A DNA stretch of 64,000 nucleotides. It comes from Budvicia diplopodorum. GTDB taxonomy: Bacteria; Pseudomonadota; Gammaproteobacteria; Enterobacterales; Enterobacteriaceae. Shown here in pieces: positions 32,456-43,308 of this stretch. The notes beneath the pieces were generated by a model, which was given only the letters and a program-made list of their open reading frames with translations, ran no database searches and was not told the origin of the DNA. The first letter of the stretch is position 1, and every line of letters begins with the position of its first letter. The position numbers were made by a program, and so were the translations under genes. Location of the stretch: NCBI RefSeq assembly GCF_009800925.1, contig NZ_WOYF01000002.1, positions 124,001 through 188,000 of the forward strand. Reading direction: 5' to 3'.

Positions 32456-34211
32456 CGGAGGCTCCTTTTTGATTAATGACTAATTTGTTTTCTTCAGCGA
32501 CCGGTAAAGCATCCGGCTGAATGTTCATGGTGCGTAGTACGCCACCCATGATCGCACCAAACACCGGTGCTGAAATTGCGCCGCCGTAATACTGGCCGCC
32601 GCTTGGGTTGTTAATGACAACCACTAAGGCATAACGAGGGTTACTGGCTGGCGCAACGCCGGCAGTATAGGCAATGTACTTATTAACATAGCCACCGTTA
32701 GGACCCACTTTCTTTGCCGTACCGGTTTTAATGGCAATCCGATAGCCTTTAATCGCCGCTTTAGTACCGCCGCCGCCGGGTAACGCCACCGACTCCATCA
32801 TATGAACAACGGTACGTACGGTACTTTCAGGAAAAACTCTCGTTCCCTGAACCGGAGGGTCTATTTTGGTGATAGACAGCGGACGATAAATGCCAAAGCT
32901 GCCAATCGTCGCATAGGCACGCGCTAACTGTAACGGAGTTACCATTAACCCGTAGCCGAAAGAGAAGGTCGCCCTTTCTATTTGAGCCCACTGTTTTCTT
33001 TGAACCATCAAACCGTTGCTTTCGCCGATCAACCCTAAATTGGTCGGTTTTCCCAGTCCAAAACGTGAGTAAGTATCTACCAACGCATCAGAAGGCATCG
33101 CTAACGCCAGCTTAGAAACGCCAACGTTGCTCGATTTCTGCAGCACTCCGGTAATTGTCAGCTCAGGATAAAGCGCAACGTCTTTAATCTCATGACCATT
33201 TACGAGGTAGGGGCGGGTATTCAATACCGTATTTTCTTTGATGATGCCGCGATCCAATGCCGTCATAACCACCATTGGCTTAACGGTTGATCCCGGTTCA
33301 AACATATCGGTGATCGCGCGGTTACGGAAAAAGTCTTCCGGCGTTCCAACACGGTTGTTCGGGTTGTAGGAAGGGCTATTGGCCATAGCCAGAATTTCAC
33401 CGGTGCTGACATCAACCAACACCGCCGTACCTGACTCAGCCTTATTGGCATTCACCGCATTATTCAACTCGCGATAAACCAACGCCTGTAAACGCTCATC
33501 AATACTCAGATTCAGGTTATGCGCCGCCTGGCTGTCAATGGAAGAGATATCTTCAATAACCCGGCCAAATCGGTCTTTTCGTACAATACGTTCACCCGAT
33601 TTACCGACCAGCTTATCTTCAAAGCTTTTTTCGATGCCTTCCAGCCCGTTATCATCAATGTTAGTAAACCCGACAACGTGGGCAGTCACCGGACCTGCAG
33701 GATAAAAACGGCGAGATTCACGCTTTAAGTTGATGCCCGGAAGCTTTAGCTTACGAATATAGTCGGCGGTTTCAGCATCAACCTGCCGGGCGATGTAAAC
33801 AAACCGCCCTTTCGGGTTAACGTTAATTTTTTCTGCTAGCTTATCCAGTGGCGTTCCCAGAATATCGGCCAGCGCTTTCCAGCGCACATCTTGAGTGATG
33901 CCACCGCGATCGTTGAGCTCTTTCGGATCGGCCCAGATAGCATTAACCGGTACGCTAACCGCCAGTGGCCGACCAAATCGGTCTGAAATCATGCCTCGCG
34001 CAGTTGGAACTTCCTGAACGCGTAATGAACGGGAATCGCCTTCTTTCACTAATTTGTCAGGTTCAATAACCTGTAACCACGCGGCTCGGGCCATCAGACC
34101 GCACATTGCCAAAACAATAACGATACAGAGCAAACTAAAACGCCAGCTAATATAGCCGGCCTGATTTTCGGGACGTTTAACTTTAACCTTATTCGCTCGT
34201 GCAGCTTTCAT
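32442..34211 (-). CDS. ftsI: Septal transpeptidase FtsI (PBP3)
   Basis: This bitopic class B penicillin-binding protein cross-links septal peptidoglycan and partners FtsW. A cytoplasmic basic start and one membrane helix (~28-48) precede the pedestal domain. The transpeptidase domain has the catalytic serine in PGSTVKPM, the SSN motif in KSSNVGVSK and KTGTAKK. It has 589 residues against 588 in E. coli. It follows ftsL after 80 bases. Confidence 0.97.
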   Translation of the reverse strand: MKAARANKVKVKRPENQAGYISWRFSLLCIVIVLAMCGLMARAAWLQVIEPDKLVKEGDSRSLRVQEVPTARGMISDRFGRPLAVSVPVNAIWADPKELNDRGGITQDVRWKALADILGTPLDKLAEKINVNPKGRFVYIARQVDAETADYIRKLKLPGINLKRESRRFYPAGPVTAHVVGFTNIDDNGLEGIEKSFEDKLVGKSGERIVRKDRFGRVIEDISSIDSQAAHNLNLSIDERLQALVYRELNNAVNANKAESGTAVLVDVSTGEILAMANSPSYNPNNRVGTPEDFFRNRAITDMFEPGSTVKPMVVMTALDRGIIKENTVLNTRPYLVNGHEIKDVALYPELTITGVLQKSSNVGVSKLALAMPSDALVDTYSRFGLGKPTNLGLIGESNGLMVQRKQWAQIERATFSFGYGLMVTPLQLARAYATIGSFGIYRPLSITKIDPPVQGTRVFPESTVRTVVHMMESVALPGGGGTKAAIKGYRIAIKTGTAKKVGPNGGYVNKYIAYTAGVAPASNPRYALVVVINNPSGGQYYGGAISAPVFGAIMGGVLRTMNIQPDALPVAEENKLVINQKGASGDRS

Positions 34212-34291
34212 TTGTGCTTATGTGCCACCGTATTTCTGTTCAGTTGATACGCACCGTTGGTGCGTTACCGCTACTTGATTATTTTAGTTAA

Positions 34292-34612
34292 CTATTTTTG
34301 GACCACGATCTGTTCCTGATCCGGCGTAACGTGCTGCATCTGTAATTTTTCGCTGGCCAGTCGCTCAACCCGACTGTGATCGGCCAGCGCATTTTCTTCC
34401 AGAATTAGGTTACGCCACTCAATCTCTAATGCTTCTCTTTCCAGAATGAGTTGTTCACGCTCGGCAGTCAGTAATCGAGTCCGATGGCTAGACAGCACCA
34501 CGGCAATGGCTGACACCAAAATTAGCACCGTCAACAGCATTGGCAGTTTGGCAAAACGAAGTAAATCGTCACCAATGGTTGAAACTAAGCTATGGCGCTC
34601 ATTCGGGATCAT
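34292..34612 (-). CDS. ftsL: Cell division protein FtsL
   Basis: FtsL is a small bitopic divisome protein that forms a coiled coil with FtsB and binds FtsQ. A hydrophobic helix lies near residues 25-42, followed by a heptad-rich periplasmic region. It has 106 residues, against 121 in E. coli with its longer cytoplasmic N-terminus. It overlaps rsmH by four bases and precedes ftsI. Confidence 0.93.
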   Translation of the reverse strand: MIPNERHSLVSTIGDDLLRFAKLPMLLTVLILVSAIAVVLSSHRTRLLTAEREQLILEREALEIEWRNLILEENALADHSRVERLASEKLQMQHVTPDQEQIVVQK

Positions 34613-35550
34613 TCTGCAGTCCTTTCTGCAAAACGTAATACTGAACTTCTGGCTCTGGCGTTGCCTGACACCTCTTGCTCAGACGGCATCATTTTCCCCA
34701 GCGCTTTTAACTTACGTCCACCGTGCTGTTTTAACTGCTCTTCCGTTAAAGGAAGCCCTGCCGGCACTTGCGGGCCTTTACTGTGCTGGCGGATAAAGCG
34801 TTTAACGATCCGGTCTTCCAGCGAATGGAAGCTGATGACCGACAAACGCCCTTCAGTGGCCAGAATGTCCAGAGTGCCGTCTAATGCGCGCTCAATCTCT
34901 TCCAGCTCACTGTTAATATAAATACGAATTGCCTGAAAACTGCGGGTCGCCGGATGCTTATGCTTATCGCGAAACGGACTAGCCGTGGCGATCAGTTCCG
35001 CTAGCTCTCTGGTGCGGGTTAACGGCTGCTGGCGGTTGCGTTCAACGATCGCCTGTGCGATGCGCTTAGCAAAACGCTCTTCGCCAAAGGTTTTTAGTAC
35101 CCAGGCAATATCTTCAGCATCGGCCTTCATTAGCCATTCAGATGCGGATAGGCCGCGAGTCGGGTCCATTCGCATATCCAAGGGACCGTCGCGCATAAAA
35201 GAGAAACCGCGCTCTGCGTCGTCTAACTGCGGTGAAGAAACGCCAAGATCGAGTAAAACACCGTTGATTTTGCCGCCCAGTTCCCGATCGCGCATATATT
35301 CAGCGATGTCAGAAAACGGACCATGAATGATAGAGAAGCGTGGGTCGGTAATTTCTGCCGCAGCAGCGATAGCCTGAGGGTCTCTGTCGATAGCAAACAG
35401 TTTGCCGTTGGGACCAAGGAGGGAGAGGATAAGACGTGAGTGACCACCACGGCCAAAGGTACCGTCGATATAAATACCGTCCTGTTGAATATTCAAACCG
35501 TTAACGGCTTCATCCAGAAGGACTGTTGTGTGCTGATAATTAGTAGACAT
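34609..35550 (-). CDS. rsmH: 16S rRNA m4C1402 methyltransferase RsmH (MraW)
   Basis: RsmH methylates N4 of C1402 in 16S rRNA. The S-adenosylmethionine-binding loop reads [10 protein letters not shown], with [12 protein letters not shown] further on. Its 313 residues equal E. coli RsmH in length. It starts three bases past the mraZ stop and overlaps ftsL. Confidence 0.97.
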   Translation of the reverse strand: MSTNYQHTTVLLDEAVNGLNIQQDGIYIDGTFGRGGHSRLILSLLGPNGKLFAIDRDPQAIAAAAEITDPRFSIIHGPFSDIAEYMRDRELGGKINGVLLDLGVSSPQLDDAERGFSFMRDGPLDMRMDPTRGLSASEWLMKADAEDIAWVLKTFGEERFAKRIAQAIVERNRQQPLTRTRELAELIATASPFRDKHKHPATRSFQAIRIYINSELEEIERALDGTLDILATEGRLSVISFHSLEDRIVKRFIRQHSKGPQVPAGLPLTEEQLKQHGGRKLKALGKMMPSEQEVSGNARARSSVLRFAERTAE

Positions 35551-35553
35551 AAC

Positions 35554-36012
35554 TTATAGCGACAAATCCTGTAACCGCTCAGACAGCGTGTCCGGAGCGG
35601 ACTTTTCAGCGTCTATATCTTCCTTAACTTTTTGATACCATGTCTGTTCATCCCATAGCTCAAACTTATTGAGCTGGCCGACAAGCATCACCTCTTTTAC
35701 CAAAGACGCATGCTGACGTAACGTATTTGCGATCAGTAAACGCCCTGCGCTATCCATCTGGCATTCACTAGCATGGCCTAACAACAGGCGTTGTACCCGA
35801 CGTTCAGCCGGATTCATGCTAGATAACCGGGATAATTTTTGTTCAATCATTTCCCATTCGGGTAAAGGATAAAGCAACAGGCACGGCTGATGGAGGTCAA
35901 TGGTGCATACCAATTGGCCTTCACATTCATCCAGCAAAGAATCCCGATAGCGAGTGGGGATAGCTAATCGCCCCTTACCATCTAGATTTACCGTTGTTGC
36001 TCCACGAAACAT
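35554..36012 (-). CDS. mraZ: Transcriptional regulator MraZ
   Basis: MraZ is the AbrB-fold repressor of the dcw operon. It is built from two tandem SpoVT/AbrB-like domains, each with a DxxGR element (DGKGRLAIP and DSAGRLLIA). [10 protein letters not shown] was chosen as the start, giving 152 residues as in E. coli; an upstream start at 36036 is not supported. It is the first gene of the cluster and lies just downstream of its own operator repeats. Confidence 0.96.
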   Translation of the reverse strand: MFRGATTVNLDGKGRLAIPTRYRDSLLDECEGQLVCTIDLHQPCLLLYPLPEWEMIEQKLSRLSSMNPAERRVQRLLLGHASECQMDSAGRLLIANTLRQHASLVKEVMLVGQLNKFELWDEQTWYQKVKEDIDAEKSAPDTLSERLQDLSL

Positions 36013-36040
36013 GGGCAGGTCACTCCTTAGCGACAAGTTT

Positions 36041-36065
36041 CACCACTTTACTCCACAAATTCCCA
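36041..36065 (-). promoter_or_regulatory. MraZ operator: three TGG repeats at 10-bp spacing
   Basis: Read on the minus strand, TGGGA, TGGAG and TGGTG follow each other at exact 10-base intervals (36061-36065, 36051-36055, 36041-36045), just downstream of the -10 box. E. coli MraZ binds TGGGN repeats with five-base spacers in the same place. Only the first copy here is a perfect TGGGN. Confidence 0.85.
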
Positions 36066-36074
36066 CTTGAACAG

Positions 36075-36104
36075 AGTTTACGAAGGGTATTAAAAGCTTG
36101 TCAA
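36075..36104 (-). promoter_or_regulatory. dcw cluster promoter (Pmra)
   Basis: On the minus strand, a perfect -35 TTGACA (36099-36104) is separated by 18 bases from a -10 TAAACT (36075-36080). The same pair, followed by TGGG repeats, forms the E. coli mraZ promoter that drives the dcw operon. Confidence 0.88.
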
Positions 36105-36457
36105 GCCAAAGCACCATGACTTTTCATCAATATAGAGAGGTTATTCAGAAAAAAAAGCATAAATAGGCGCTTATTAACAATATATAAATATTGCTAATAC
36201 GATGAATAATAATGAATATTTTCAGCTTAATATAAAAAATAGTAATTTTGATGAAAAAAGCCGACCTTCCACTAAATAAAACGGCTGTAAACACAGAAAA
36301 TTATCCCCGCAGGCAGCCGCTGCATCAATGGAAACTCGGTCATTTTTTTACTACGGACATCATTTTAGTATCGAATAGGTCGCCACTATTAGTGATTAAT
36401 TGCGGCACGAAATGAATAAGCAAAATAATAGACTATAAGTCATTCTATTTTAGGTAT
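36105..36457. other. AT-rich intergenic region between mraZ promoter and cra terminator
   Basis: About 350 bases of AT-rich sequence contain no convincing gene. It may hold upstream elements for Pmra. No structured RNA was recognised. Confidence 0.6.
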
Positions 36458-36483
36458 AAAAAAAGGAGTTTTTGCAAACTCCT
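36458..36483 (-). terminator. Intrinsic terminator after cra
   Basis: An 8-bp stem (36464-36471 with 36476-36483) with a TTGC loop is followed by a run of T on the minus strand. It lies 70 bases past the cra stop. Confidence 0.88.
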
Positions 36484-36553
36484 ATAATTAAATTATTTCA
36501 GATGCCACAACATCGCATCAACAGCAGTTATCTATTTCTACACTCATGCCCCA

Positions 36554-37558
36554 TTACGCTCGGCTCAAACAGCCCCGACGGAATAAGTTGCGTCGAATTC
36601 GCGTCAGGCCAGGTTTTGGTTTTTGAGGTTCATCAATGCTGGCCAGAACTAATTCCAAAACCCGCTCAGCCACTTCACGATGGCGCTGGGCCACGGCAAG
36701 AACCGGACATTCCAGAAAATCTAACAGTTCATTATCACCAAAGGTTGCAATGGCCAAGCCAGAAGGCAAGTGTCCTTCCCGCTGTAAAATAACGTCCATC
36801 ACGCCCTGTAATAATGAGAACGACGTGGCATAGATAGCTTCAGGGATCGGGTTAGACTTCAGCCAGTTATCGAATAGCTCAGCGGCAGAAGCCCGCTCAT
36901 AGCTATTAGCATATAAATAATTTACCGTGCGCTTATCATCCTTCCACGCCTGTCGGAACCCTTGTTCGCGGAGCTGGCTAACCGACAGCTCGGGCAACGC
37001 CCCAATGTAAGCAACGGTTTCAGCCTTAAAGGTACGTAGTTCCGCCGCCAGCATTTCAGAATCTTCATAGTCAGCACCGACAACGCTGATAAAGTGTTCG
37101 CGATCTAAAGCCCGGTCCAGAGCAATAATCGGAAATGTGCTGTTAGCCCAACGCTGATAGAAAGGGTGTTCGGGCGGCAGGGCCGTAGAAACAATCAACG
37201 CATCAACTTTGCGCTGAAGCAGATGTTCAACGCAGCGCATTTCGTTATCTGGCTGGTCTTCAGAACAGGCAATCAGCAGCTGATAGCCGCGCTGACGAGC
37301 CTGACGTTCGAGATAATTAGCAATTCGGGTATAGCTGGTATTTTCCAGATCGGGAATCACGAGACCAATAGAACGAGTGCGCCCTGCCCGTAGCCCTGCA
37401 GCAACTGCATTGGGTTGGTAATTATGTTCCCGGACTACCACCATGACCTTCTCTACCGTTTTATCACTCACGCGGTATTGCTTAGCTTTGCCGTTAATCA
37501 CATAGCTAGCCGTTGTGCGTGAAACACCAGCGAGACGCGCAATTTCATCCAGTTTCAC
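36554..37558 (-). CDS. cra: Catabolite repressor/activator Cra (FruR)
   Basis: Cra is a LacI-family regulator of carbon flow, responsive to fructose 1-phosphate, that represses glycolytic and activates gluconeogenic genes. The N-terminal helix-turn-helix reads [20 protein letters not shown], and a periplasmic-binding-like sensor domain follows. Its 334 residues equal E. coli Cra in length. The start codon is GTG with AAGGGG five bases upstream, as in E. coli. The position next to mraZ is conserved. Confidence 0.97.
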   Translation of the reverse strand: MKLDEIARLAGVSRTTASYVINGKAKQYRVSDKTVEKVMVVVREHNYQPNAVAAGLRAGRTRSIGLVIPDLENTSYTRIANYLERQARQRGYQLLIACSEDQPDNEMRCVEHLLQRKVDALIVSTALPPEHPFYQRWANSTFPIIALDRALDREHFISVVGADYEDSEMLAAELRTFKAETVAYIGALPELSVSQLREQGFRQAWKDDKRTVNYLYANSYERASAAELFDNWLKSNPIPEAIYATSFSLLQGVMDVILQREGHLPSGLAIATFGDNELLDFLECPVLAVAQRHREVAERVLELVLASIDEPQKPKPGLTRIRRNLFRRGCLSRA

Positions 37559-37702
37559 GTTAACCCCTTAATTATTATTTCGCCCCCATCATTGGTGGCA
37601 CAATAACCATATTATTATGAATGGCTTTTAATAATGTAGATCTAACCCTAGATTAAAAGGTTCAGCAACTGCTTAATCCATTCAGTAAGTGTAATACAAA
37701 AT

Positions 37703-37729
37703 AAAAAGCTCTACGCACGCAGAGCTTTT
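37703..37729 (-). terminator. Terminator downstream of ilvIH
   Basis: An inverted repeat with AAAAGCTCT arms (37704-37712 and 37721-37729) and a T-rich tail on the minus strand lies 56 bases past the ilvH stop. Confidence 0.85.
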
Positions 37730-37784
37730 CGAACAATAACCTATATTGCAGGTTAAAATGTATTCAGAGGGAAGTATTGGCTAA

Positions 37785-38276
37785 TCACCGCATAATCCGC
37801 TCACCGCGGGCAACCCCAACAATACCGGATCGCGCCACTTCAACAATTTCACCGGCCTCACGAATAGCCGATAAGAAAGCGTCGAGCTTGCCACTGGTAC
37901 CGACCATCTGCACGGTGTACAGCGATGCGGTAACGTCAACGATCTGGCCGCGGAAAATATCCGCGCAGCGCTTAACTTCTTCTCTGCCGTCACCGGTAGC
38001 CCGTAGCTTAACCAGCATAATTTCGCGCTCCACCCGATCGCTTTCCGTCAGTTCGGTCACTCTAAGCACGTCAACCAGCTTGTGCAGCTGCTTTTCAATC
38101 TGCTCCAGAACCTTGGCGTCTCCCATGGTCTGAATGGTCATACGCGATAGCGTAGGATCGTCAGTCGGAGCAACGGTTAAACTCTCAATGTTATACCCAC
38201 GCTGAGAAAACAGGCCGATAACGCGCGACAGAGCGCCTGATTCATTTTCCAGTAATACTGATAATATACGACGCAT
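37785..38276 (-). CDS. ilvH: Acetolactate synthase III regulatory subunit IlvH
   Basis: IlvH is the small subunit that activates IlvI and confers valine feedback inhibition. An N-terminal ACT domain (about residues 4-78) contains [20 protein letters not shown], with a C-terminal domain after it. [13 protein letters not shown] gives 163 residues, equal to E. coli; ten upstream codons in frame overlap ilvI and are not needed. It starts two bases beyond the ilvI stop. Confidence 0.96.
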   Translation of the reverse strand: MRRILSVLLENESGALSRVIGLFSQRGYNIESLTVAPTDDPTLSRMTIQTMGDAKVLEQIEKQLHKLVDVLRVTELTESDRVEREIMLVKLRATGDGREEVKRCADIFRGQIVDVTASLYTVQMVGTSGKLDAFLSAIREAGEIVEVARSGIVGVARGERIMR

Positions 38277-38278
38277 GA

Positions 38279-39997
38279 TCAGCTCCTCTCCGTTCTGCTT
38301 AACCACATTTCGTCCATTCCGCCGCCACGAATTTGCATCGGATAAACGTGTTCTCTTTCGTCAACCGCAACGTCAACAAACACCAGCTTGGTTTTCACGG
38401 CTAACGCTTCAGCCAGCTTACTTTCAAGCTCTTCAGGCTTGCTAATAGCAATGCCAACGTGCCCGTAAGCCTCTGCCAGTTTGACGAAGTCAGGTAATGA
38501 ATCCATATAGGAATGAGAATGACGGCCTGCATAAATCAGATCCTGCCACTGTTTGACCATACCTAAGAATTTGTTATTTAAATTCAGAATAACGATAGGT
38601 AAGTCATACTGAAGTGCGGTAGACAGCTCCTGAATATTCATTTGAATACTGCCATCACCGGTAACGCAAACCACCGTTTCTTTCGGCAACGCTAGCTTCA
38701 CGCCTAAAGCCGCCGGAAAACCGAAGCCCATAGTGCCAAGGCCGCCGGAATTGATCCAACGGCGAGGTTTATCGAATGGATAATAAAGTGCAGCAAACAT
38801 CTGATGCTGACCCACGTCAGAAGCAATGTAAGCCTCACCGTTGGTCAAACGGTATAGCGTTTCAATAACCGCCTGCGGTTTGATTCGATCGCCGCTGCGG
38901 TCGAAAGCCAAAGAATCTTTAGTACGCCACTCCCGGATGTTTTCCCACCAACCGTTTAACGATTCTGGCGCATGGTCGACCTCTTTTTGCTTTAACAGCT
39001 CAAGCATCTGGCTTAGAACCTGCTTAGCATCGCCCACAATCGGAATATCAGCATTAACCGTTTTCGAGATAGACGTTGGGTCGATATCAATATGTAACAC
39101 CGTGGCCTGAGGGCAGTACTTAGCTAAATTGTTGGTAGTCCGGTCGTCAAAACGCACGCCAACGGCAAAAATCAAGTCTGCGTTATGCATGGTCATATTG
39201 GCTTCATAGGTACCGTGCATGCCCAGCATACCCACAAAGCGATCGTTAGTAGACGGGAAAGCGCCTAGCCCCATCAGCGAGCTAGCAACCGGCAAGTCTA
39301 ATTTCTCAACCAGCGTTTTCAACTCAACGTCGCAACCCGAGGTGATAGCGCCACCGCCGACGTAAACCACCGGCTTTTTAGCCTCTAATAGCACCTGAAG
39401 CGCACGTTTAATCTGCCCGCGGTGGCCCTGCATGGTTGGATTATAAGAGCGCATTGAGACTTGATCGGGGTATGAATATGGGATCTTAACGGCCGGATTC
39501 AAAATATCTTTCGGTAAATCAACGACTACTGGGCCGGGGCGGCCAGTGCTGGCAACGTAGAATGCCTTTTTCAGCACCATGGGAATATCTTCCGCATGCT
39601 TAACCAAAAAGCTGTGCTTAACGATCGGGCGGGAAATACCGATCATGTCACATTCCTGAAAGGCGTCATTGCCGATCAAAGAAGTAGGAACCTGACCTGA
39701 TAGCACCACTAACGGAATAGAGTCCATATACGCGGTGGCGATACCCGTAATCGCGTTGGTCGCGCCGGGGCCGGAAGTCACTAACACCACGCCAACTTCA
39801 CCGGTAGCGCGGGCAAAGCCGTCGGCCATATGTACGGCCGCTTGCTCATGGCGCACCAATACGTGGTCAATGCCGCCTACGGTGTGCAGGGCATCATAAA
39901 TATCGAGTACGGCTCCTCCCGGATAACCGAATACCTGTTTAACGCCTTGATCGATCAACGATCGAACAACAATTTCAGCTCCTGACAACGTCTCCAT
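38279..39997 (-). CDS. ilvI: Acetolactate synthase III catalytic subunit IlvI
   Basis: IlvI is the thiamine-diphosphate and FAD-dependent enzyme that condenses pyruvate to acetolactate or acetohydroxybutyrate for valine, leucine and isoleucine synthesis. The catalytic Glu lies in [15 protein letters not shown], and the ThDP motif begins [15 protein letters not shown] and ends in NLNNKFLGM. It has 572 residues against 574 in E. coli. GGAGG lies six bases before the ATG. In E. coli the operon is Lrp-activated from an AT-rich upstream region, and the upstream DNA here is also AT-rich. Confidence 0.96.
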   Translation of the reverse strand: METLSGAEIVVRSLIDQGVKQVFGYPGGAVLDIYDALHTVGGIDHVLVRHEQAAVHMADGFARATGEVGVVLVTSGPGATNAITGIATAYMDSIPLVVLSGQVPTSLIGNDAFQECDMIGISRPIVKHSFLVKHAEDIPMVLKKAFYVASTGRPGPVVVDLPKDILNPAVKIPYSYPDQVSMRSYNPTMQGHRGQIKRALQVLLEAKKPVVYVGGGAITSGCDVELKTLVEKLDLPVASSLMGLGAFPSTNDRFVGMLGMHGTYEANMTMHNADLIFAVGVRFDDRTTNNLAKYCPQATVLHIDIDPTSISKTVNADIPIVGDAKQVLSQMLELLKQKEVDHAPESLNGWWENIREWRTKDSLAFDRSGDRIKPQAVIETLYRLTNGEAYIASDVGQHQMFAALYYPFDKPRRWINSGGLGTMGFGFPAALGVKLALPKETVVCVTGDGSIQMNIQELSTALQYDLPIVILNLNNKFLGMVKQWQDLIYAGRHSHSYMDSLPDFVKLAEAYGHVGIAISKPEELESKLAEALAVKTKLVFVDVAVDEREHVYPMQIRGGGMDEMWLSRTERS

Positions 39998-40486
39998 GGG
40001 TCTCCTCCAGACTTATCTTGTTATTATCTCTCGTGCGCGCGGGCTATTGCCAAGCGGCTATTTATAGGGTCTTACCCATGATTGATTTGATAACGCTATT
40101 TTGCCTGCAAGTTCTGTACAACCCGTTTCTGATATCAACCAAATTCATCTGTTCAAAAAGGGCGAACGCTAGAATAAGCGATAAACAACAGGTGACTTAT
40201 TACCATACCGTCGCTTTTAAACCGTGGCAAAGGCAATTTTTAGCTTATGGGAAAGAAAGTTTTTCAATCCGTTAAGCTATTATTTATTGAAATAAACCTT
40301 CACTCAAACAGCAAATAATTTGGTTATATACTGTTTTATGGTGAAAAAATCAGGTAAATAAAAAGGTACACCTAGGTATACCTTATTAAAATAAGCAAGA
40401 AATGGGCTAAAGCTTATTATTTCATTGCGTTGTAATTGCGTTGCAACAGGCCATTTTGCCCAAGGACTGACGCCGGTAAAAAATAA
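39998..40486. other. Intergenic region upstream of ilvI
   Basis: This 489-base AT-rich stretch separates ilvI from the acyl-CoA ligase. It should contain the ilvIH promoter and, by analogy, Lrp sites. No leuO gene is present, although E. coli and Yersinia have it between ilvI and leuA. No convincing coding sequence was seen. A near-palindrome is listed separately. Confidence 0.6.
40363..40384. promoter_or_regulatory. 22-bp near-perfect palindrome, possible operator
   Basis: The two halves around CCTAGG match except at one symmetric position pair. It lies about 365 bases upstream of ilvI and 100 bases past the end of the acyl-CoA ligase gene. The regulator, if any, is unknown. Confidence 0.35.
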
Positions 40487-42286
40487 TTATTCCAAATACA
40501 TCAACTCAATTTCGGTTTGGTAGCGGTTTAGAATCACTTTACGCCGCAGCTTCAACGTAGGAGTCAGTTCCCCCTGTTCCATTGAAAAAGCATCGGGCAG
40601 CAGGGTAAAACGTTTTACCTGCTCAAAGCGCGACAGCTCCTTTTGCAATTCCACCAGCCGGTGCTCAAACATTTCCACAATCTGGCTGTGGCGCAGTAGC
40701 TCTATGCGATCGTGATACTTCAGATTAATAGAATGGGCATACTCTTCAAGGCTGACAAAGCACGGCACAATCAGCGCGGAAACAAATTTTCGGGCATCGG
40801 CAACCACGGCAATCTGGTCAATAAATCGATCCTGCCCTAACGCCCCTTCAATCGCCTGCGGCGCAATATATTTTCCGCACGAGGTTTTCATCAAATCTTT
40901 AATGCGTTCGGTAATAAACAGATGACCCGACTCATCCAAGGCACCGGCATCCCCGGTTTTCAGCCAGCCATCGTGAGTAAAAGCCATGGCGGTATCCTGC
41001 GGGCGATTATAATAGCCGCGCATCACGATTGGGCCGCGTACCTGAATTTCATTATCGTCACCGATTCGTACCTCAATTCCCGGTAACGGCCGACCGATTG
41101 AGCCAAATCGAAAGTTGCGCGCTTCCCAACAAGAGACGGTGGCACAGGTCTCAGTCATACCGTAACCGTAGGTAATATTCAGCCCGACGGAGCGGAAAAA
41201 CAGAATAATGTTGTCATCCAGCTTAGCGCCAGCGGCCGGTAAAAAACGGATCTTGCCGCCCAACACGCCACGCAGCCTATGCAGTACCAACTTATCGGCC
41301 AAGCGATAACACATTGACATCACGGGCCCAAGCTTTTTGCCCTGTTGCTCGGCCCAGAACTTACGCTCGCCGCACCACACCGCTGAGCGAAAAAGCGCCC
41401 GTCGATGCCACGGAGCCAGAGCCACTTTGTCATGAATAGCCGAAAATACTTTTTCATAGAAACGAGGAACGGCGCACATGACGGTCGGTTTAACGTCAAA
41501 CATCGCTTCACGCACCGCCGCGGTATCGCGTAAATAGACATTCTGCGCACCGGCGTGCATCACGTACAGGCTCCATGCCCGTTCAAATACGTGCGACAGC
41601 GGTAAGAAGCTGAGCGACACATCGTCGCTATTTACCGCCAGGCGCTCATCGTGTAAATGAAACTGAGTTGCCAGATTAGCGTAATCCAGCATCACCCCTT
41701 TCGGCTCGCCGGTGGTGCCCGAAGTATAAATCAGCGTAAAGAGATCGCTCATTTCCCGCTCGTTAATCCGGGCCTGAAGCAGCCGATCGTAACGGTGGTC
41801 GGCTAATTGACAAAAGTCATCGAGATGAATGGCAATATCGCAACCGTGTAAATCAACGCCGCGCTCGAAGACAATAATCCGCTCAAGATCAGGACACAGC
41901 GCTTTGATAGTTAAAGCAGCGTCCATTTGGGCCCGATCGCCAACGAACAGCGTGCGCACCTGAGCGTCGTTAATCACAAAGGCGGACTGAGCCGGGGTAT
42001 TGGTGGCATAGATAGGTACAGCGATGGCGCGTAAATGTAAAATAGACAGATCGGTAATCGCCCAATTCATGCTATTGGTTGCAAAGATAGCAACGCGATC
42101 CTGAACGTCGACGCCGGTGCTGAGCAGGGCTTTAGCCGTCAGGGCAATCCTTTCGCCCACCTGCTGCCAGCTAAGCTGCTGTACTTGATGATTGTGCCAT
42201 TCCTTGAAAACAATTTTATCCGGGTGTTGTTGAATTCTATCTTGTACGCGCCCTACCGGATGAAATTGCGCTAACGTTTGACTCAT
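40487..42286 (-). CDS. AMP-dependent long-chain acyl-CoA synthetase-like ligase
   Basis: This is a member of the ANL superfamily, most like long-chain fatty acid--CoA ligases of the FAA1/COG1022 type rather than E. coli FadD. It adenylates a fatty acid and transfers it to CoA. Motifs: the P-loop YTSGTTGEPKG near residue 195, the adenine motif YGYGMTET, GWLKTGD, and the catalytic lysine in SCGKYIAPQ. It has 599 residues from the ATG at 42286, preceded by GAGAAG seven bases upstream; a TTG five codons earlier is weaker. The gene stands alone. Its substrate is not predictable from context. Confidence 0.85.
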   Translation of the reverse strand: MSQTLAQFHPVGRVQDRIQQHPDKIVFKEWHNHQVQQLSWQQVGERIALTAKALLSTGVDVQDRVAIFATNSMNWAITDLSILHLRAIAVPIYATNTPAQSAFVINDAQVRTLFVGDRAQMDAALTIKALCPDLERIIVFERGVDLHGCDIAIHLDDFCQLADHRYDRLLQARINEREMSDLFTLIYTSGTTGEPKGVMLDYANLATQFHLHDERLAVNSDDVSLSFLPLSHVFERAWSLYVMHAGAQNVYLRDTAAVREAMFDVKPTVMCAVPRFYEKVFSAIHDKVALAPWHRRALFRSAVWCGERKFWAEQQGKKLGPVMSMCYRLADKLVLHRLRGVLGGKIRFLPAAGAKLDDNIILFFRSVGLNITYGYGMTETCATVSCWEARNFRFGSIGRPLPGIEVRIGDDNEIQVRGPIVMRGYYNRPQDTAMAFTHDGWLKTGDAGALDESGHLFITERIKDLMKTSCGKYIAPQAIEGALGQDRFIDQIAVVADARKFVSALIVPCFVSLEEYAHSINLKYHDRIELLRHSQIVEMFEHRLVELQKELSRFEQVKRFTLLPDAFSMEQGELTPTLKLRRKVILNRYQTEIELMYLE

Positions 42287-42414
42287 AGAATGACTTCTCA
42301 ATTCAGCTTACAGCTGTCCACTATTTTGCGCGCAGTCTACCGTTTATCATCGATAGGTCAACGGAAATTCATTGGATATGCGGGAGAGGTGGCAAACTTA
42401 AAGAAACAAACGTC

Positions 42415-42921
42415 TTATTTTTTACCGGGCAGCATGGCCCGAATCAAATTATGCTTTAACCACAAGGAAAGCCCAACAACGGCGAGAATATGCAAACAGA
42501 CTAACAGCGTCACGAAATTGACCAACCAATAGTGCCATTGATCTACCGGATAGCTGTCCATCAATGAAAACCTCTGTGCCCAGCCGGTAAAAGCCACCAG
42601 AGGAAGGCAACACCAGAATAGCCAGATGCCCATGGCACCAACCGGATTATGGCCCAATGCTTTATGCGGGGTACGGGTACGAACTTCTTCAATATGTAAG
42701 CAAATGGCGCGTTTAGTTGGGATCAGCGCCGACAGCCGAGATGGGCCTTTTGCACCGCTCATCCCCCAAACCAAGCGAATAACCACCATTGCCGCCACTG
42801 TCAGGCCTATCGTCCGATGTACAATACTGCCGGGCTCGGAAATATGCAGCCGGTTAATCAAAAAGCCAAGGGCAACGCACCAGTGCGTCACCCTGACAAT
42901 GGGATCCCAACGTTGGATCAT
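42415..42921 (-). CDS. Cytochrome b561-like membrane protein
   Basis: This is a four-helix inner-membrane b-type cytochrome of the Ni-hydrogenase/b561 family (168 residues). It begins with the typical WDPIVRVTHWCVALGF stretch, where His ligates heme. A second conserved block, VHRTIGLTVAAMVVIRLVWG, lies in helix 2, and HYWLVNFVTLLVCLHILAVVG carries the C-terminal histidines. Its start immediately follows the cybC stop codon, so the two are translationally coupled. That suggests it passes electrons to or from periplasmic cytochrome b562. The electron donor is unknown. Confidence 0.85.
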   Translation of the reverse strand: MIQRWDPIVRVTHWCVALGFLINRLHISEPGSIVHRTIGLTVAAMVVIRLVWGMSGAKGPSRLSALIPTKRAICLHIEEVRTRTPHKALGHNPVGAMGIWLFWCCLPLVAFTGWAQRFSLMDSYPVDQWHYWLVNFVTLLVCLHILAVVGLSLWLKHNLIRAMLPGKK

Positions 42922-43308
42922 CTATTTATACTTTTTATGGTATTCATCGCGGGTCTGCTTAAACTGCTCGGCAGCCTGCTTTGCCCGCTCAAACTGACCC
43001 GCATCGGCTAATGCTTTAGCGTCATCAATTTCACCAATCAGCGTCGTTAGCCCGTGACGAAAATCTTTCATACTGGCGCTGTCTTTGTCCTGCCCTTTCA
43101 GCTTGTCCGGAACCCCTTGCTCTGCCAGCGTTGCCGCCTGCTTCATTGCCATCAACCCTTGCTTGAATTCTTCCGGAGAATCCGTTTTCAACACCGTAGA
43201 GTAATTACGGGAAATCAGCTTCATCTGATCTTCTACCGCATTAGCCCGACCGATAACGCTAGTGGCCATTGCGGCCATACCAATCAAAGCAATGAGCCAT
43301 TTATTCAT
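42922..43308 (-). CDS. cybC: Soluble periplasmic cytochrome b562
   Basis: This is a four-helix-bundle heme protein exported to the periplasm. A signal peptide ends at GRANA before VEDQMK. The axial heme ligands of the family are visible: the methionine in EDQMKLI (Met7 of the mature E. coli protein) and the histidine in the C-terminal EYHKKYK (His102). The conserved SMKDFRHG and IDDAKALA stretches match E. coli CybC, which also has 128 residues. An AGGAG site precedes the ATG. It forms a two-gene operon with the downstream membrane cytochrome. Its physiological role is not established even in E. coli. Confidence 0.9.
   Translation of the reverse strand: MNKWLIALIGMAAMATSVIGRANAVEDQMKLISRNYSTVLKTDSPEEFKQGLMAMKQAATLAEQGVPDKLKGQDKDSASMKDFRHGLTTLIGEIDDAKALADAGQFERAKQAAEQFKQTRDEYHKKYK

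Noticed and set aside
40018-40275. 85-residue plus-strand frame upstream of ilvI
   Set aside because: TTG start, no ribosome site, and it occupies the probable ilvIH control region.
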